The notes below the pieces were generated by a model that was given only the letters and a program-made list of their open reading frames with translations, was not told where the DNA came from and made no database searches. From Legionella_C sp048541585 (GTDB lineage Bacteria > Pseudomonadota > Gammaproteobacteria > Legionellales > Legionellaceae): a stretch of 64,000 nt of DNA. Every line of letters begins with the position of its first letter. Within the stretch, counting starts at the first letter, position 1. Position numbers and translations under genes: made by a program. The stretch lies in the NCBI RefSeq assembly GCF_048541585.1, contig NZ_CP183303.1, positions 2,790,001 through 2,854,000 on the forward strand, in the 5' to 3' direction. Shown in pieces: positions 52,352 to 61,624 of this stretch.

Positions 52352-53639
52352 TTTATTTTTGCTATTACTTTTTTTTCACTCCACTGTCTTAAATGCTCAA
52401 TCCTTTGAATTTGAGCGTTGGAAAACAGCTAAAGGTGCAGAAGTTATTTTTTATCAAGCAATGGAAGTACCTATGCTTAATATAAATATTGCTTTTGCTG
52501 CAGGCTCCGCTTATGACGGCCCATATTTTGGCTTAAGTACCTTAACAACTGAATTGTTAGATCAAGGGGCTGGTAATTACGATGTCACGCAACTTGCTGA
52601 AAAAATTGCTGATACAGGCGCTCAATATAATGCAGATGCAACGCGAGATATGGTTGTTTTACAATTTAAAACGTTAACTAAAAAAGATGCCTTAATGCCT
52701 GCTATTGAGGCGCTAACGGCCATTATTAGCAAGCCAACTTTTAAGCAAGAAGCTTTTAATCGTAAAAAGAACCAACAGCTAATTGCAATCACACAACGAC
52801 AAGAATCACCTAACGATGTTGCAAACAATACCTTTTATAGTAAACTTTATGGCAGCCACCCTTATGCCCATCCTGTTTTAGGGACTGAACAAACTGTTAA
52901 AGCACTTACCTTAAATCAAGTACGTGATTTTTATAAGCGTTATTTTACCAATCAAAATGCTACTATTGTTTTAGTGGGCGCAATTGATAGAGAAACCGCA
53001 CACAAATTGGCTGATCAATTAACATCTGGCCTTCCACAAGGCTCCTCTGCACCCCTAATTCCTAAAGCATCTCCTCTGAGCAATGAAGAAAAGATTGCTA
53101 TTAACTATCCCTCCTCACAAACCATCCTCAGATTAGGCCAAGTCGGTATAAATCACAATGATCCTAACTATTTCCCTTTAATGGTAGGCAATTATATTTT
53201 AGGTGGTGGCGTGTTAGTCTCTCGCTTATCAAATGAAGTTAGAGAGAAGCGCGGGCTTACTTACGGTGTAGTCAGCCAATTTTTACCTATGTCCGGTTTA
53301 GGGCCGTTTGTAATTAACTTATCTACTGTTAATAATCAAGCTGCTACTGCTTTAAAAATAACTAAAGAGACGTTAACTAATTTCTTATCTACAGGCCCCA
53401 CTGAAGAGGAATTAGCCGCTGCTAAACAATATATAACCGGTAGCTTTCCGTTATCTTTAGCAAGTAATGGAAATATTGCAGATATGCTACTGCGAGTAGC
53501 CTTTTATAAATTACCTGATAATTATTTAGACACCTACATAGCTCATATAAACGCAGTTACTAGCAGTGAAATTAAACAAGCTTTTGCTGAAACAATTAAA
53601 CCAAATAAAATGTTATTAGTTTCGGTAGGACAGACTTGA
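52335..53639 (+). CDS. M16 peptidase family, non-catalytic partner
   Basis: 434 residues with a signal peptide (about 1-21). In place of the HxxEH motif it has STLTTELLDQGAGNYD, so the zinc ligands are lost. The C-terminal region with VREKRGLTYGVVS keeps the R-Y substrate-binding pattern, so it should complement the catalytic subunit in the clam-shell dimer. Confidence 0.9.
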   Translation: MKTKFSLFLLLLFFHSTVLNAQSFEFERWKTAKGAEVIFYQAMEVPMLNINIAFAAGSAYDGPYFGLSTLTTELLDQGAGNYDVTQLAEKIADTGAQYNADATRDMVVLQFKTLTKKDALMPAIEALTAIISKPTFKQEAFNRKKNQQLIAITQRQESPNDVANNTFYSKLYGSHPYAHPVLGTEQTVKALTLNQVRDFYKRYFTNQNATIVLVGAIDRETAHKLADQLTSGLPQGSSAPLIPKASPLSNEEKIAINYPSSQTILRLGQVGINHNDPNYFPLMVGNYILGGGVLVSRLSNEVREKRGLTYGVVSQFLPMSGLGPFVINLSTVNNQAATALKITKETLTNFLSTGPTEEELAAAKQYITGSFPLSLASNGNIADMLLRVAFYKLPDNYLDTYIAHINAVTSSEIKQAFAETIKPNKMLLVSVGQT

Positions 53640-53813
53640 GATAATAATCGTAGGTGAGCTAAGTTAAACTTAGCCAACAATCAGGCTTAAATTTAAATTG
53701 AGCCAGATTTAGGCTTTAAACAGGGCGTGGCATTCTATATAAGCATCTTGAGATTTGCTTTTAGATCAAGGTGCGCCCACTGTAGCCTCAGTGATAAGGA
53801 GGTAATCTATTAC

Positions 53814-54362
53814 ATGAAACAAAGCATAAGAATTATAGGTGGAAAATACCGCCGTAAAAAACTTGACTTTCCTGTAGTTGACGGACTTAGACCAACTCCT
53901 GATCGAGTAAGAGAAACACTATTTAATTGGTTAATGAATGATATACAAAACGCGCGCTGTATTGATGCCTTTGCTGGCAGTGGCGCGCTTGGATTTGAAG
54001 CCTTGTCACGTGGGGCTGCAGAAGTGACTTTGGTTGAAGCAACGCCAAGTGCATTTAAAAATTTACAACATATAGCAAAAGCCTTTAATACCACTACTTT
54101 AACAGTCATTCATGCCGATGCACTCATTTATTTGCAAAATCTACAAGAGCCAGTAGATGTCATTTTTTTAGATCCACCCTTTGCCAGTAATTATCTTTTT
54201 GAATGCTTGCAAATTATAATTAAAGGACAATGCTTACTGCCTGGCGGCCTAATTTATATTGAATCAGATCAAGAAATAAAACTTGATCAAATGTATTGGT
54301 CACAACGGAAATCTAGCAAAGCAGGACAGGTATATTATGCACTTTATGAAAAACGTCTCTAA
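53814..54362 (+). CDS. rsmD: 16S rRNA (guanine(966)-N(2))-methyltransferase RsmD
   Basis: 182 residues from the ATG at 53814, which has a near-perfect AAGGAGGT upstream; the open frame starts earlier at 53727. N-terminal RIIGGKYRRKKLDFP, GLRPTPDRVRETLFNWL, the SAM loop CIDAFAGSGALGFEALSRG, and catalytic VIFLDPPF. It methylates G966 of 16S rRNA. The region before it (53640-53813) has a GCTAAGT / ACTTAGC palindrome at 53658-53674. Confidence 0.94.
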   Translation: MKQSIRIIGGKYRRKKLDFPVVDGLRPTPDRVRETLFNWLMNDIQNARCIDAFAGSGALGFEALSRGAAEVTLVEATPSAFKNLQHIAKAFNTTTLTVIHADALIYLQNLQEPVDVIFLDPPFASNYLFECLQIIIKGQCLLPGGLIYIESDQEIKLDQMYWSQRKSSKAGQVYYALYEKRL

Positions 54363-54438
54363 GTTACTAAAGTAAGCTTGACAAGAGGGCTCTGGTCCTG
54401 TTTCAATCATCTACTATCTATTGACCTTAAAGCATAAG

Positions 54439-55077
54439 ATGAATAAGACACTTATTAGACTTCTTTCGAAACTATTAGTGACGAGTCAAAGTCAAATGAA
54501 AAAAGTGCAGAAAAAGTGCAATGTAATCGCAGTACATGAGCATCTTAAAACGCTTTTTTTCTTTGAGATTGGCCGCCAATGGCAGTTGCGAAAGATGTCT
54601 ATTGTACTTCTACTTGGCTGCCTTTCTTTACTTAGTGGATGTCGTGGTGGAGTTGCACTGATGAAGCCGCCTATTAATGAACCTAGTGATGATGCAACGA
54701 TTAAGCTAGCTGAAGCAGCTTCATCAATTAGTGATTCTATGCTTGAAATGGCTAGAGTGGAAAAGGTGATTCTGCCAACCAAAAAAGATAATACTTTAAC
54801 CATTCCTAGCACTTATAATTTACAAGCCAAAGCATCTGTAGATTGGTCAGGCCCTATTGAAGAGTTAATTGCACGTTTAGCCCTTGCGGCACATTATCGA
54901 ATACGTGTTTTAGGGAAAGAGCCTGCCGTACCTATTTTAGTCAGTGTTAATGTTAAAGATCAGAGTCTAGCTGAAATTTTACGTAATATTGATTACCAAG
55001 CTGGGCAAAAAGCTTATTTACATGTTTATCCAAATAGTCAGGTTGTTGAATTGCGTTATGCAAAAATTTATTCGTAG
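54439..55077 (+). CDS. dotD: Dot/Icm lipoprotein DotD, with a 49-codon insertion in the signal peptide
   Basis: DotD is a small outer-membrane lipoprotein of the type IVB core. From the ATG at 54439 the frame reads MNKTLI, then 48 codons from the inserted element, then IVLLLGCLSLLSGC and the mature protein (LQAKASVDWSGPIEELIARL, ILVSVNVKDQSLAEILRNID, read in parts). Without the insertion the protein would begin MNKTLIVLLLGCLSLLSGC, a textbook lipoprotein signal, and be 163 residues, close to the usual DotD size. With it the protein is 212 residues, with the lipobox Cys at 68. In-frame starts at TTG 54586 (LRKMS) or ATG 54595 inside the element's end could give a short, functional signal. dotC overlaps its end. 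Confidence 0.85.
   Translation: MNKTLIRLLSKLLVTSQSQMKKVQKKCNVIAVHEHLKTLFFFEIGRQWQLRKMSIVLLLGCLSLLSGCRGGVALMKPPINEPSDDATIKLAEAASSISDSMLEMARVEKVILPTKKDNTLTIPSTYNLQAKASVDWSGPIEELIARLALAAHYRIRVLGKEPAVPILVSVNVKDQSLAEILRNIDYQAGQKAYLHVYPNSQVVELRYAKIYS
54457..54600. mobile_element. MITE-like inverted-repeat element inside dotD, copy 2
   Basis: 144 bp from AGACTTCTTTCGAAACT to AGTTGCGAAAGATGTCT. ATT occurs on both sides (54454-54456 and 54601-54603), giving a 3-bp target duplication. 147 bp in total equals 49 codons, with no stop in the dotD frame. Confidence 0.88.
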
Positions 55078-55984
55078 CTTATTAATTATTACTTTAGTTT
55101 TTTTAGTCGCTTGTAATCGCTCAGTTCATGTGGCTGATATGGGATCGTTATCTGGTTTAGAAGCACTTGGTAATGTAAAAAGCAAAAGTAACAAAAATCG
55201 TCGCGCCATGGGTAATGGCATGCGTGCTATGGCACTAAGTGAAATTGCCCTAAGTTTAGGGGCCCAAGCAGGGTTAGCTTGCCGAGCTAATACTATTAAT
55301 AAGCGGCTAGCTAGAGAAGCAAGAACACTAGATGCAGTTTTTGATTTCAACTCCTTAATACTTGATCATAATATTTTACCACCAGTTCTACTTGAAGGAC
55401 GTAATACTTTGAATTTAGCTGATACTCAAACTATCCGCATATCAGATAGAACCTATAAAATTGCCAAACAAGCTCGCTTTGTAACAACACCGCCTAATTG
55501 GCGAGAATATTTATGGATGGATTATAAACAACCAGAACCACCTAATTTAAACATGTTACCTAAAACAAAAGCGGAGCGGAAAGTTTGGAAAACTTGCGTA
55601 GCACGTGGTTGGAGAAATGGTATAGAGCAAGCCAATATTATCTTAGAAGAAGGCATTGCCCGGATAAAAGAAGATTATACTGGTATGATTTTATATAGAA
55701 AATTATTGGCAATGAATATGGTTTCAGCGCCATTCGTCGCTAGTACCGAATTAGGCGTTACGGGTGATGCATCTGAAATACATATTGATGATCGAGTATT
55801 ACGAATTACGGCTCTTCCTGGCCTAAATGTTAATAGCAATGAATGGCGAGCTGCAGTAGCTAAAGATGAAAATGCTTTAGAACAATTTAAAAATATGGAA
55901 AAACTAGCCAAAAATGCCAAAATCGATATTACCAGCAAAGCATGGCAGCCAGTTATTGCACCAATTAATGAAAAAAAATATTAA
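55058..55984 (+). CDS. dotC: Dot/Icm lipoprotein DotC
   Basis: 308 residues from the ATG at 55058, which overlaps the dotD stop. Lipoprotein signal FIRSLLIITLVFLVAC with acceptor Cys near 19. The mature protein has the family blocks RRAMGNGMRAMALSEIALSL, EAARTLDAVFDFN-like sequence and WREYLWMDY. DotC is part of the outer-membrane core with DotD and DotH. Longer open frame upstream from 54989 would not give a lipoprotein signal. Confidence 0.9.
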   Translation: MQKFIRSLLIITLVFLVACNRSVHVADMGSLSGLEALGNVKSKSNKNRRAMGNGMRAMALSEIALSLGAQAGLACRANTINKRLAREARTLDAVFDFNSLILDHNILPPVLLEGRNTLNLADTQTIRISDRTYKIAKQARFVTTPPNWREYLWMDYKQPEPPNLNMLPKTKAERKVWKTCVARGWRNGIEQANIILEEGIARIKEDYTGMILYRKLLAMNMVSAPFVASTELGVTGDASEIHIDDRVLRITALPGLNVNSNEWRAAVAKDENALEQFKNMEKLAKNAKIDITSKAWQPVIAPINEKKY

Positions 55985-56435
55985 TTACAAACTTCTATAG
56001 CAACATTTCCCATTAAAGTTTTCTATAATTTATGAGAATGTTGCTAAATTTAACAAACAGCCTTATTTAAATTTAATAAAATCAAAAATTAACACTATAA
56101 TTATTAATTACCATTAACGTTTAGAAATTAAACGTAACAGTTAATATCATCCTTGTATTTTTTCTAAAGTGTTATTACTTAATAATAAAATTTAAGCAAA
56201 ATTAAGCAAGGCGTTATTTTACAGAACTTAACTAGTCATAGACTTCTTTCGAAACTGTGATTAATGAATCAAGGTCAAACGAAAAAGTGCTTATAAAGTA
56301 CGATGTGCATGAAGTATATGCACACTTTAAAACAACTTTTCGCTTAAGATTAGACATTAATGACTGTTTCGAAAGAAATCTAGTGTTTAAATAATAAATA
56401 ACTAATTAATATGCTTAAAAAGCTCTGGAAATATT
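55985..56435. other. intergenic stretch between dotC and dotB with an element copy
   Basis: AT-rich. Contains the inverted-repeat element at 56240-56381. No gene. dotB is preceded by a weak GGAAATATT-like Shine-Dalgarno. Confidence 0.5.
56240..56381. mobile_element. MITE-like inverted-repeat element, copy 3
   Basis: 142 bp from AGACTTCTTTCGAAACTG to GTTTCGAAAGAAATCT, ends complementary with one mismatch. The interior aligns with copy 2 over most of its length. No clear target duplication was found at its flanks. Confidence 0.85.
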
Positions 56436-57563
56436 ATGAGTAATGTCAATTTGATGCCTGATGAACCCTCACGTTTTACGCCTATGTTTATGGATAAAAT
56501 GTTACAGCATGCTGAAATGTTAAGTGCTTCTGATATTACAATTCAAACAGGCTCACCTGTGTATGCTGAGGTATATGGCCGCTTAATACGAATAACTAAT
56601 CGTACTTTATCAAATACAGAATTAGGTGACTTGATTAACGCTATTTATGGTCCAAATGCAACAACGCAGCTACTATCTGGAAAAGACATTGATACGCATT
56701 ACGAATTTCGCCCTAATCGTGGTGTTCGCTATCGCTATCGCGTTAATGGTACCTCTTGTCTAGTTGAAGGGCATGATGCTATTCAAATTACCTTGCGAAC
56801 TATTCCAACAACGCCGCCTCGTTTAGAAACTATGGGCTTACCAGATAATATTATTGAAGCCATTGCACCGCAAGAAGGTATTGTCTTTATTACAGGTGCT
56901 ACAGGTTCCGGGAAATCAACCTTACTTGCTTCAATTATTCGTAATTTAATTGAAAGTGAAGATTCTAATCGTAAGGTTTTAACCTATGAGTCACCGATTG
57001 AATTTGTTTACGATGAAATTGAAACCATTTCTGCTATTGTCAGTCAATCTGAAATTCCTCGACACTTACCTAGTTTTGCTGAGGGCGTACGTAATGCCTT
57101 GCGTCGTAAACCTAGATTAATTATGGTTGGTGAATGTCGAGATGCTGAAACTATTAGTGCAGCTCTAGAAGCAGCGTTAACAGGGCATCCTGTCTATACC
57201 ACGCTACATACCTCAGGTGTTGCCGAGACTATGCGACGTTTGGTCACCTCCTTTGCTGGCGAAGAACGCGTAGGTCGAACAATTGATATTTTAGAAACTA
57301 TTAGGCTTTGTATTTGGCAAAAGTTAGTGCCTACTGTTGATGGCAAACGAGTTGCTCTGCGAGAATACTTAGTTTTTAACGAGGAAGTACGTGATATTCT
57401 ATTAACAGGTGATCCTAATGACGTAACGTCAGCAACAAGAAGATTGGTTCGGCAGCATGGTCAGTTAATGACTGAAGACGCCAGACAAAAATTAGAGCAA
57501 GGGCTAATTTCCGAACGAGTTTATAAATTAATTATTGCAGGGACTAAGGAATATCAGCGCTAA
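56436..57563 (+). CDS. dotB: Dot/Icm secretion ATPase DotB
   Basis: 375 residues of a PilT/VirB11-type hexameric ATPase. Walker A GATGSGKSTLL near residue 155, the Asp box around LTYESPIEFVYDEIE, Walker B PRLIMVGECRDAETI, and His box GHPVYTTLHTSG. DotB powers substrate transfer and pilus-like dynamics in type IVB systems. Normally it lies close behind dotC; here an inserted element separates the two by 451 bp. Confidence 0.96.
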   Translation: MSNVNLMPDEPSRFTPMFMDKMLQHAEMLSASDITIQTGSPVYAEVYGRLIRITNRTLSNTELGDLINAIYGPNATTQLLSGKDIDTHYEFRPNRGVRYRYRVNGTSCLVEGHDAIQITLRTIPTTPPRLETMGLPDNIIEAIAPQEGIVFITGATGSGKSTLLASIIRNLIESEDSNRKVLTYESPIEFVYDEIETISAIVSQSEIPRHLPSFAEGVRNALRRKPRLIMVGECRDAETISAALEAALTGHPVYTTLHTSGVAETMRRLVTSFAGEERVGRTIDILETIRLCIWQKLVPTVDGKRVALREYLVFNEEVRDILLTGDPNDVTSATRRLVRQHGQLMTEDARQKLEQGLISERVYKLIIAGTKEYQR

Positions 57564-57603
57564 GAGCAAATCTATTCTTTGCTTAAACACGAATTAATAA
57601 TGA

Positions 57604-60591
57604 CTAACTATCATCCCCGCTGGGCGTACTCGGTGGGCCACCTTGTATACCACCTTGGCCAGATACCCCTGGACCCGGACCACTAAGTTTATCTTGTACT
57701 TTACTAACTCCTTGCATAGCGGTACCACTTAACTTCTTATCAATTTGTTGTTGAGCATTCATCGTTTTACCACCGCCCTGCTCGACTTTACCTTTGCTAT
57801 CTTCAGCCCATTGCGCTGTTTCTTGCCCTGCTGATTCAGCTTGACCGCCAATCCAACGTAAAACTTTATCAGGTAAAACGACGATTAAGGTAAATGATTT
57901 TTGTACTACCGTAAGATACATACTGGTATAGATCAATATTGAGAAGAAATAAGCGTAAATACCAGCCCAACCGGAATACCCTAAATTTGAATCAGGTTTA
58001 ATTGGTGGACTCTGACCACTCATAGAAAAATTAAGACTAAACGTATTGTTACTATTTGGATCTTGCAAATAAGCTAATACATTTGCAAAACCTGCATTAA
58101 TAACCCAGACTGCTACATAAGAAAGTGCAATAGCGGTAATGTAGCCTATAATCATCATGGCAGGTCTTAGAAAGACATTCATTAAAATCATGATTGCCTG
58201 TTCCCCTTTACCAAAAGGCCCCTCGCCTTCAGGATGCGTCACGCCCAGAGCTACGATGGGTGCTGCAACCATAGCCTCAATAACTGCCATCAGCCAACCA
58301 ATTGAGCCAAAAGTAAAAATCATATAGGGTAAAAAAGGTATATAATAAGCCGTTACAAAGCCAATCGCTAGCATAGTTCCTAGCCATGCTACTAATAAGG
58401 GCATAGCGAGCGCAAGCATAGGCATGATAAAAATTCCAAACCAAGGAATAATTGAGCTTATTACTGCAAGTTCAAGTAAATAAATCCATAATTCATTAGC
58501 AAAGTTAATAAAATTGATACCCATATTGGCTAATGCTAATACAGGATTCATAGAGGGCTGCTGCAACCATGCAACACCTGCTTGAAAAATTTGAGTCATT
58601 CCCTGTAGGGGCAAGTATAAGAAAGCAAGGACTACCGTATTAATAATAGCTGCAAGCATATTTAAGAAGAAATTAAATAAGCCTTTAATTAAAATATTAT
58701 AGATAACATCGCCTAATATTTGCTCCATGCAAACGTCAACATACTTCATCCTGCCGCAAGGAAAGTTAATAGCGGGTAAACCTAGATTTGTTGGGTTCAT
58801 GCCATGAAGAATATTCATTTTGAATGTAGGTGGTGTCAAACCTGGTTGGCCTAGATTTAACATCGCAGAATTAGTTATATAGCCATAGGTCGTACTAGCA
58901 TTATTATCACTGATTGGTGTAATAGGTTGGCTAAAAGTTGGGAAGGCTACTGAATTATTATTATTAATTAAATTTACTATATTTATCAGAGGCTTTGTAG
59001 GTTTTGGATCACCATTTAACCAAGTACATAAGTTAGGATTTGGGCTTGACCGACAATCACTATTATCGGTAGGAATAATCTTTAAAAAATTAGATGTATC
59101 AAAAAGGCTACTCTTATCTAGACCTGAATCGGTATCGATAGCAGAAGTGTTAAGATCTTTTGAATTTAATTGAGCTAAATTAATAAAATAGCTGCCTGCC
59201 ATCATCCAACCTTGGGCATTTGCTTGATTTATAAATTGGCCCTGAGCCTTTTGAATATTTGACTGAACGGTACTATTCAAAATATTAAGACTTGGCGTCA
59301 TGATACCTATATAATCTGCAAGCGCGTTTTGGAACTCGCTTCCTGTGAAAAGAGGTGAGCTTGAATTAGAGGTGGTAGAAACAGGGCCCCAACTTATGCA
59401 ATTATCGGCAGAACTGGTACACAAGTTATTACCTGACGAATAAGGTACACCGAACTGTTGTGTAGCCCAAGCCGGAGTAGGTGGTGGTGTATTATTGTTA
59501 CTCGTCGTGTTAGACACATTTAACTGCGGATCATTATTTACCATAAGCTGAGCTATAAGCGCTAAATCCGAATAAAGCTGCTGAATGGCTACAGCGCGGG
59601 ACATAGTTATGGTTTGCACTTCACTCGGTGTAAGAGAAACATTAAGAGTACCAGTAGCAACCCCATTAACATACTTAGGGTCATTATTAGCATACAAAGC
59701 ATTAACATCAAAAGCATTCCATGAAATAGTTCCGCAAATTCCATTTAAAGACGCATAATTTGAACCTATAGGAAAATAAGGCATCGGAAGGTTAAAAACG
59801 GTTTGATTTATAGCACCAGCTTTTTGGAATGAAAGAGGACTTACTGTGCTAATAAAGTCTGGAACAGGATTATTACAAAAAATACCCATAGGTGATTCAA
59901 AATCATTTTTTACCACAAAACACGGGCCAGAATCATGCTGCTTTTCATTAAGATACTTTGTTCTTAAACCTTCTAAAGCAGTTTGTAGGCCATACATACA
60001 TACTTGACCAGTTAAAATTTTGGCAGCACCTGTAGGCAATATTGTACTACTTGACGGACCTAATGTTGGCGCTTGCTGCATAGGATTAACTTGTGGTTGT
60101 ACAATAACACCACCTCGACTAATATAACTTAAAGCAGCAGACCAAATTTTATCAGCAGCACCGACTCCCTGTACTACAATCCACATTACAAAAATTTGCA
60201 TCAAACAATATCCCGAAGCTTTAGGTATTAATAAAGCTAACCCTAAAGTTGTTCGAGTAGGCACCCAAACTGATGACCACTTTTGCCCCAGCATTTTACC
60301 TTCATTGGCCGTATTGATGGTAGATACTAGCAAAGTGTACATAATAATCATGCCACCTAAAGCTAATACTGCTGTATTAAATACAGCAAATATGCTACCT
60401 AAAATTTGGCTACCACTGCCATGGATTACACCATCAACGATCCCAAATAAGTCACCTAGAAAAACGACTGAAACATCTCCTGGAGGAGGAGCAAAAGTTA
60501 TACCTGTGGGATTATTAAACGAAGGATTAGAGCTAGCTAACACTAGGGCAGGAAATAATATAAATAAAAAACTAAAAAACAGCCTTTTCAT
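57604..60591 (-). CDS. dotA: Dot/Icm inner-membrane protein DotA
   Basis: 995 residues. A signal-like N-terminus, membrane helices around residues 60-160 (GGMIIMYTLLVSTIN, IPKASGYCLMQIFVMWIVV), a long periplasmic loop (about 170-600) rich in Asn, Ser and Thr with several cysteines, and a C-terminal cluster of about six helices (LLAAIINTVVLAFLY-like, WFGIFIMPMLALAMPLLVAW, MFTFGSIGWLMAVIEAM-like). The cytoplasmic tail is Gly/Pro-rich. DotA is an essential component of the secretion pore. It overlaps icmV by 4 bp and converges with dotB. Confidence 0.94.
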   Translation of the reverse strand: MKRLFFSFLFILFPALVLASSNPSFNNPTGITFAPPPGDVSVVFLGDLFGIVDGVIHGSGSQILGSIFAVFNTAVLALGGMIIMYTLLVSTINTANEGKMLGQKWSSVWVPTRTTLGLALLIPKASGYCLMQIFVMWIVVQGVGAADKIWSAALSYISRGGVIVQPQVNPMQQAPTLGPSSSTILPTGAAKILTGQVCMYGLQTALEGLRTKYLNEKQHDSGPCFVVKNDFESPMGIFCNNPVPDFISTVSPLSFQKAGAINQTVFNLPMPYFPIGSNYASLNGICGTISWNAFDVNALYANNDPKYVNGVATGTLNVSLTPSEVQTITMSRAVAIQQLYSDLALIAQLMVNNDPQLNVSNTTSNNNTPPPTPAWATQQFGVPYSSGNNLCTSSADNCISWGPVSTTSNSSSPLFTGSEFQNALADYIGIMTPSLNILNSTVQSNIQKAQGQFINQANAQGWMMAGSYFINLAQLNSKDLNTSAIDTDSGLDKSSLFDTSNFLKIIPTDNSDCRSSPNPNLCTWLNGDPKPTKPLINIVNLINNNNSVAFPTFSQPITPISDNNASTTYGYITNSAMLNLGQPGLTPPTFKMNILHGMNPTNLGLPAINFPCGRMKYVDVCMEQILGDVIYNILIKGLFNFFLNMLAAIINTVVLAFLYLPLQGMTQIFQAGVAWLQQPSMNPVLALANMGINFINFANELWIYLLELAVISSIIPWFGIFIMPMLALAMPLLVAWLGTMLAIGFVTAYYIPFLPYMIFTFGSIGWLMAVIEAMVAAPIVALGVTHPEGEGPFGKGEQAIMILMNVFLRPAMMIIGYITAIALSYVAVWVINAGFANVLAYLQDPNSNNTFSLNFSMSGQSPPIKPDSNLGYSGWAGIYAYFFSILIYTSMYLTVVQKSFTLIVVLPDKVLRWIGGQAESAGQETAQWAEDSKGKVEQGGGKTMNAQQQIDKKLSGTAMQGVSKVQDKLSGPGPGVSGQGGIQGGPPSTPSGDDS

Positions 60592-61058
60592 TTTTTCTCA
60601 CCTAAAAGACCTCTCCTGTACCATTCTCTAAAAGAGCACCCTAATTTCCGTTCCCTAATTTGGAAGTACCAAAAATGATAGCGAAATGCTAAAGCAAGAG
60701 CTACAAACGTTAGCGCCAAGCTGATTAACCCTCCATAAAAACCACCATAAATAAAGTGATAAATGGCATAACAAAAAAAACCAAATGCTGCTAAGCACAT
60801 TATTAAGCTTAGTCTATATAAACCTCTTTGACGTGCAGCTATATCTGCCTCTGTTAAATTCATTGCAGACATAGCCTCTCGAAAACTGGCTGAAGCTTCA
60901 TTAGCAGAGGTCTCATTCTTTTGAGGAATAAATAAAAATTTAAATCCATTAGATAAGTATTGCGTAAATACACTAAGGCGATCAAAATCAGTCCAAGCTC
61001 GGACATTAAAAACTGTTTTTAATAGTGTTCCTACTCGCGAACCTGATTTTTTTTGCAT
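60588..61058 (-). CDS. icmV: Dot/Icm protein IcmV
   Basis: 156 residues. Hydrophilic N-terminal half (VRAWTDFDRLSVFTQYL, FIPQKNETSANEAS) and two membrane helices near 95-135 (LSLIMCLAAFGFFCYAIYHF and GGLISLALTFVALALAF). Gene order icmV-dotA on one strand, divergent from icmW-icmX, is the arrangement known from Legionella. Confidence 0.9.
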   Translation of the reverse strand: MQKKSGSRVGTLLKTVFNVRAWTDFDRLSVFTQYLSNGFKFLFIPQKNETSANEASASFREAMSAMNLTEADIAARQRGLYRLSLIMCLAAFGFFCYAIYHFIYGGFYGGLISLALTFVALALAFRYHFWYFQIRERKLGCSFREWYRRGLLGEKK

Positions 61059-61168
61059 AAATTTTACATTCTAAAATAATAGACATTTTCCTACTCTTAC
61101 TATAATACTATATTAGTAAGAGTGCGTGCACTTTATATGTATCTAACTCCGTAAAAAAAGAGTAAAAA

Positions 61169-61624
61169 ATGCCTGATCTTAGTCATGAAGCCTCCGCTCA
61201 ATATTGGTTTGAGTATGTTGACCCGATGATTTATCGAGTTATTACTTTTATGGAAAGCGTTGAAGATTGGACGCTTGACAATAATCCTGCGCTTGAAGAA
61301 GCAATAAAAAGACTAGGCCAAGAGCTTGATGATATTGAAAAAGTTGATATGGGTAATTTAAATCAAGAAGATACCTTTATAAGGTTAGTAGGCAATATCA
61401 AATCAGGGCGTGGCTTAAGATTATTACAAGCGATTGACACTGTTCACCCCGGTAGTGCATCTCGCGTCCTTATCCATGCTGAAGAAACGACTACAGGTAG
61501 TCACGATCCTGCTGGTTTTTTTCTAAAGCGCAATATTACTTTTGAGCGATTACGTTTACTTGCTCGCGTATTTTCTGAATATCGGTTAAGGTTAGTAGCT
61601 AGAGCTCTCGAAGGGGAAGAATAA
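61169..61624 (+). CDS. icmW: Dot/Icm chaperone-adaptor IcmW
   Basis: 151 residues, acidic and soluble. Blocks YWFEYVDPMIYRVITFME, GLRLLQAIDTVHPGSASRVL and AEETTTGSHDPAGFFLKRN are typical. IcmW works with IcmS to deliver effectors to the coupling complex. It abuts icmX (overlap of one base). The 110-bp divergent gap from icmV should hold both promoters. Confidence 0.95.
   Translation: MPDLSHEASAQYWFEYVDPMIYRVITFMESVEDWTLDNNPALEEAIKRLGQELDDIEKVDMGNLNQEDTFIRLVGNIKSGRGLRLLQAIDTVHPGSASRVLIHAEETTTGSHDPAGFFLKRNITFERLRLLARVFSEYRLRLVARALEGEE

Noticed and set aside
54421..54438. TTG at 54421 as dotD start
   Set aside because: The ATG at 54439 gives the natural MNK signal-peptide start once the element is removed.
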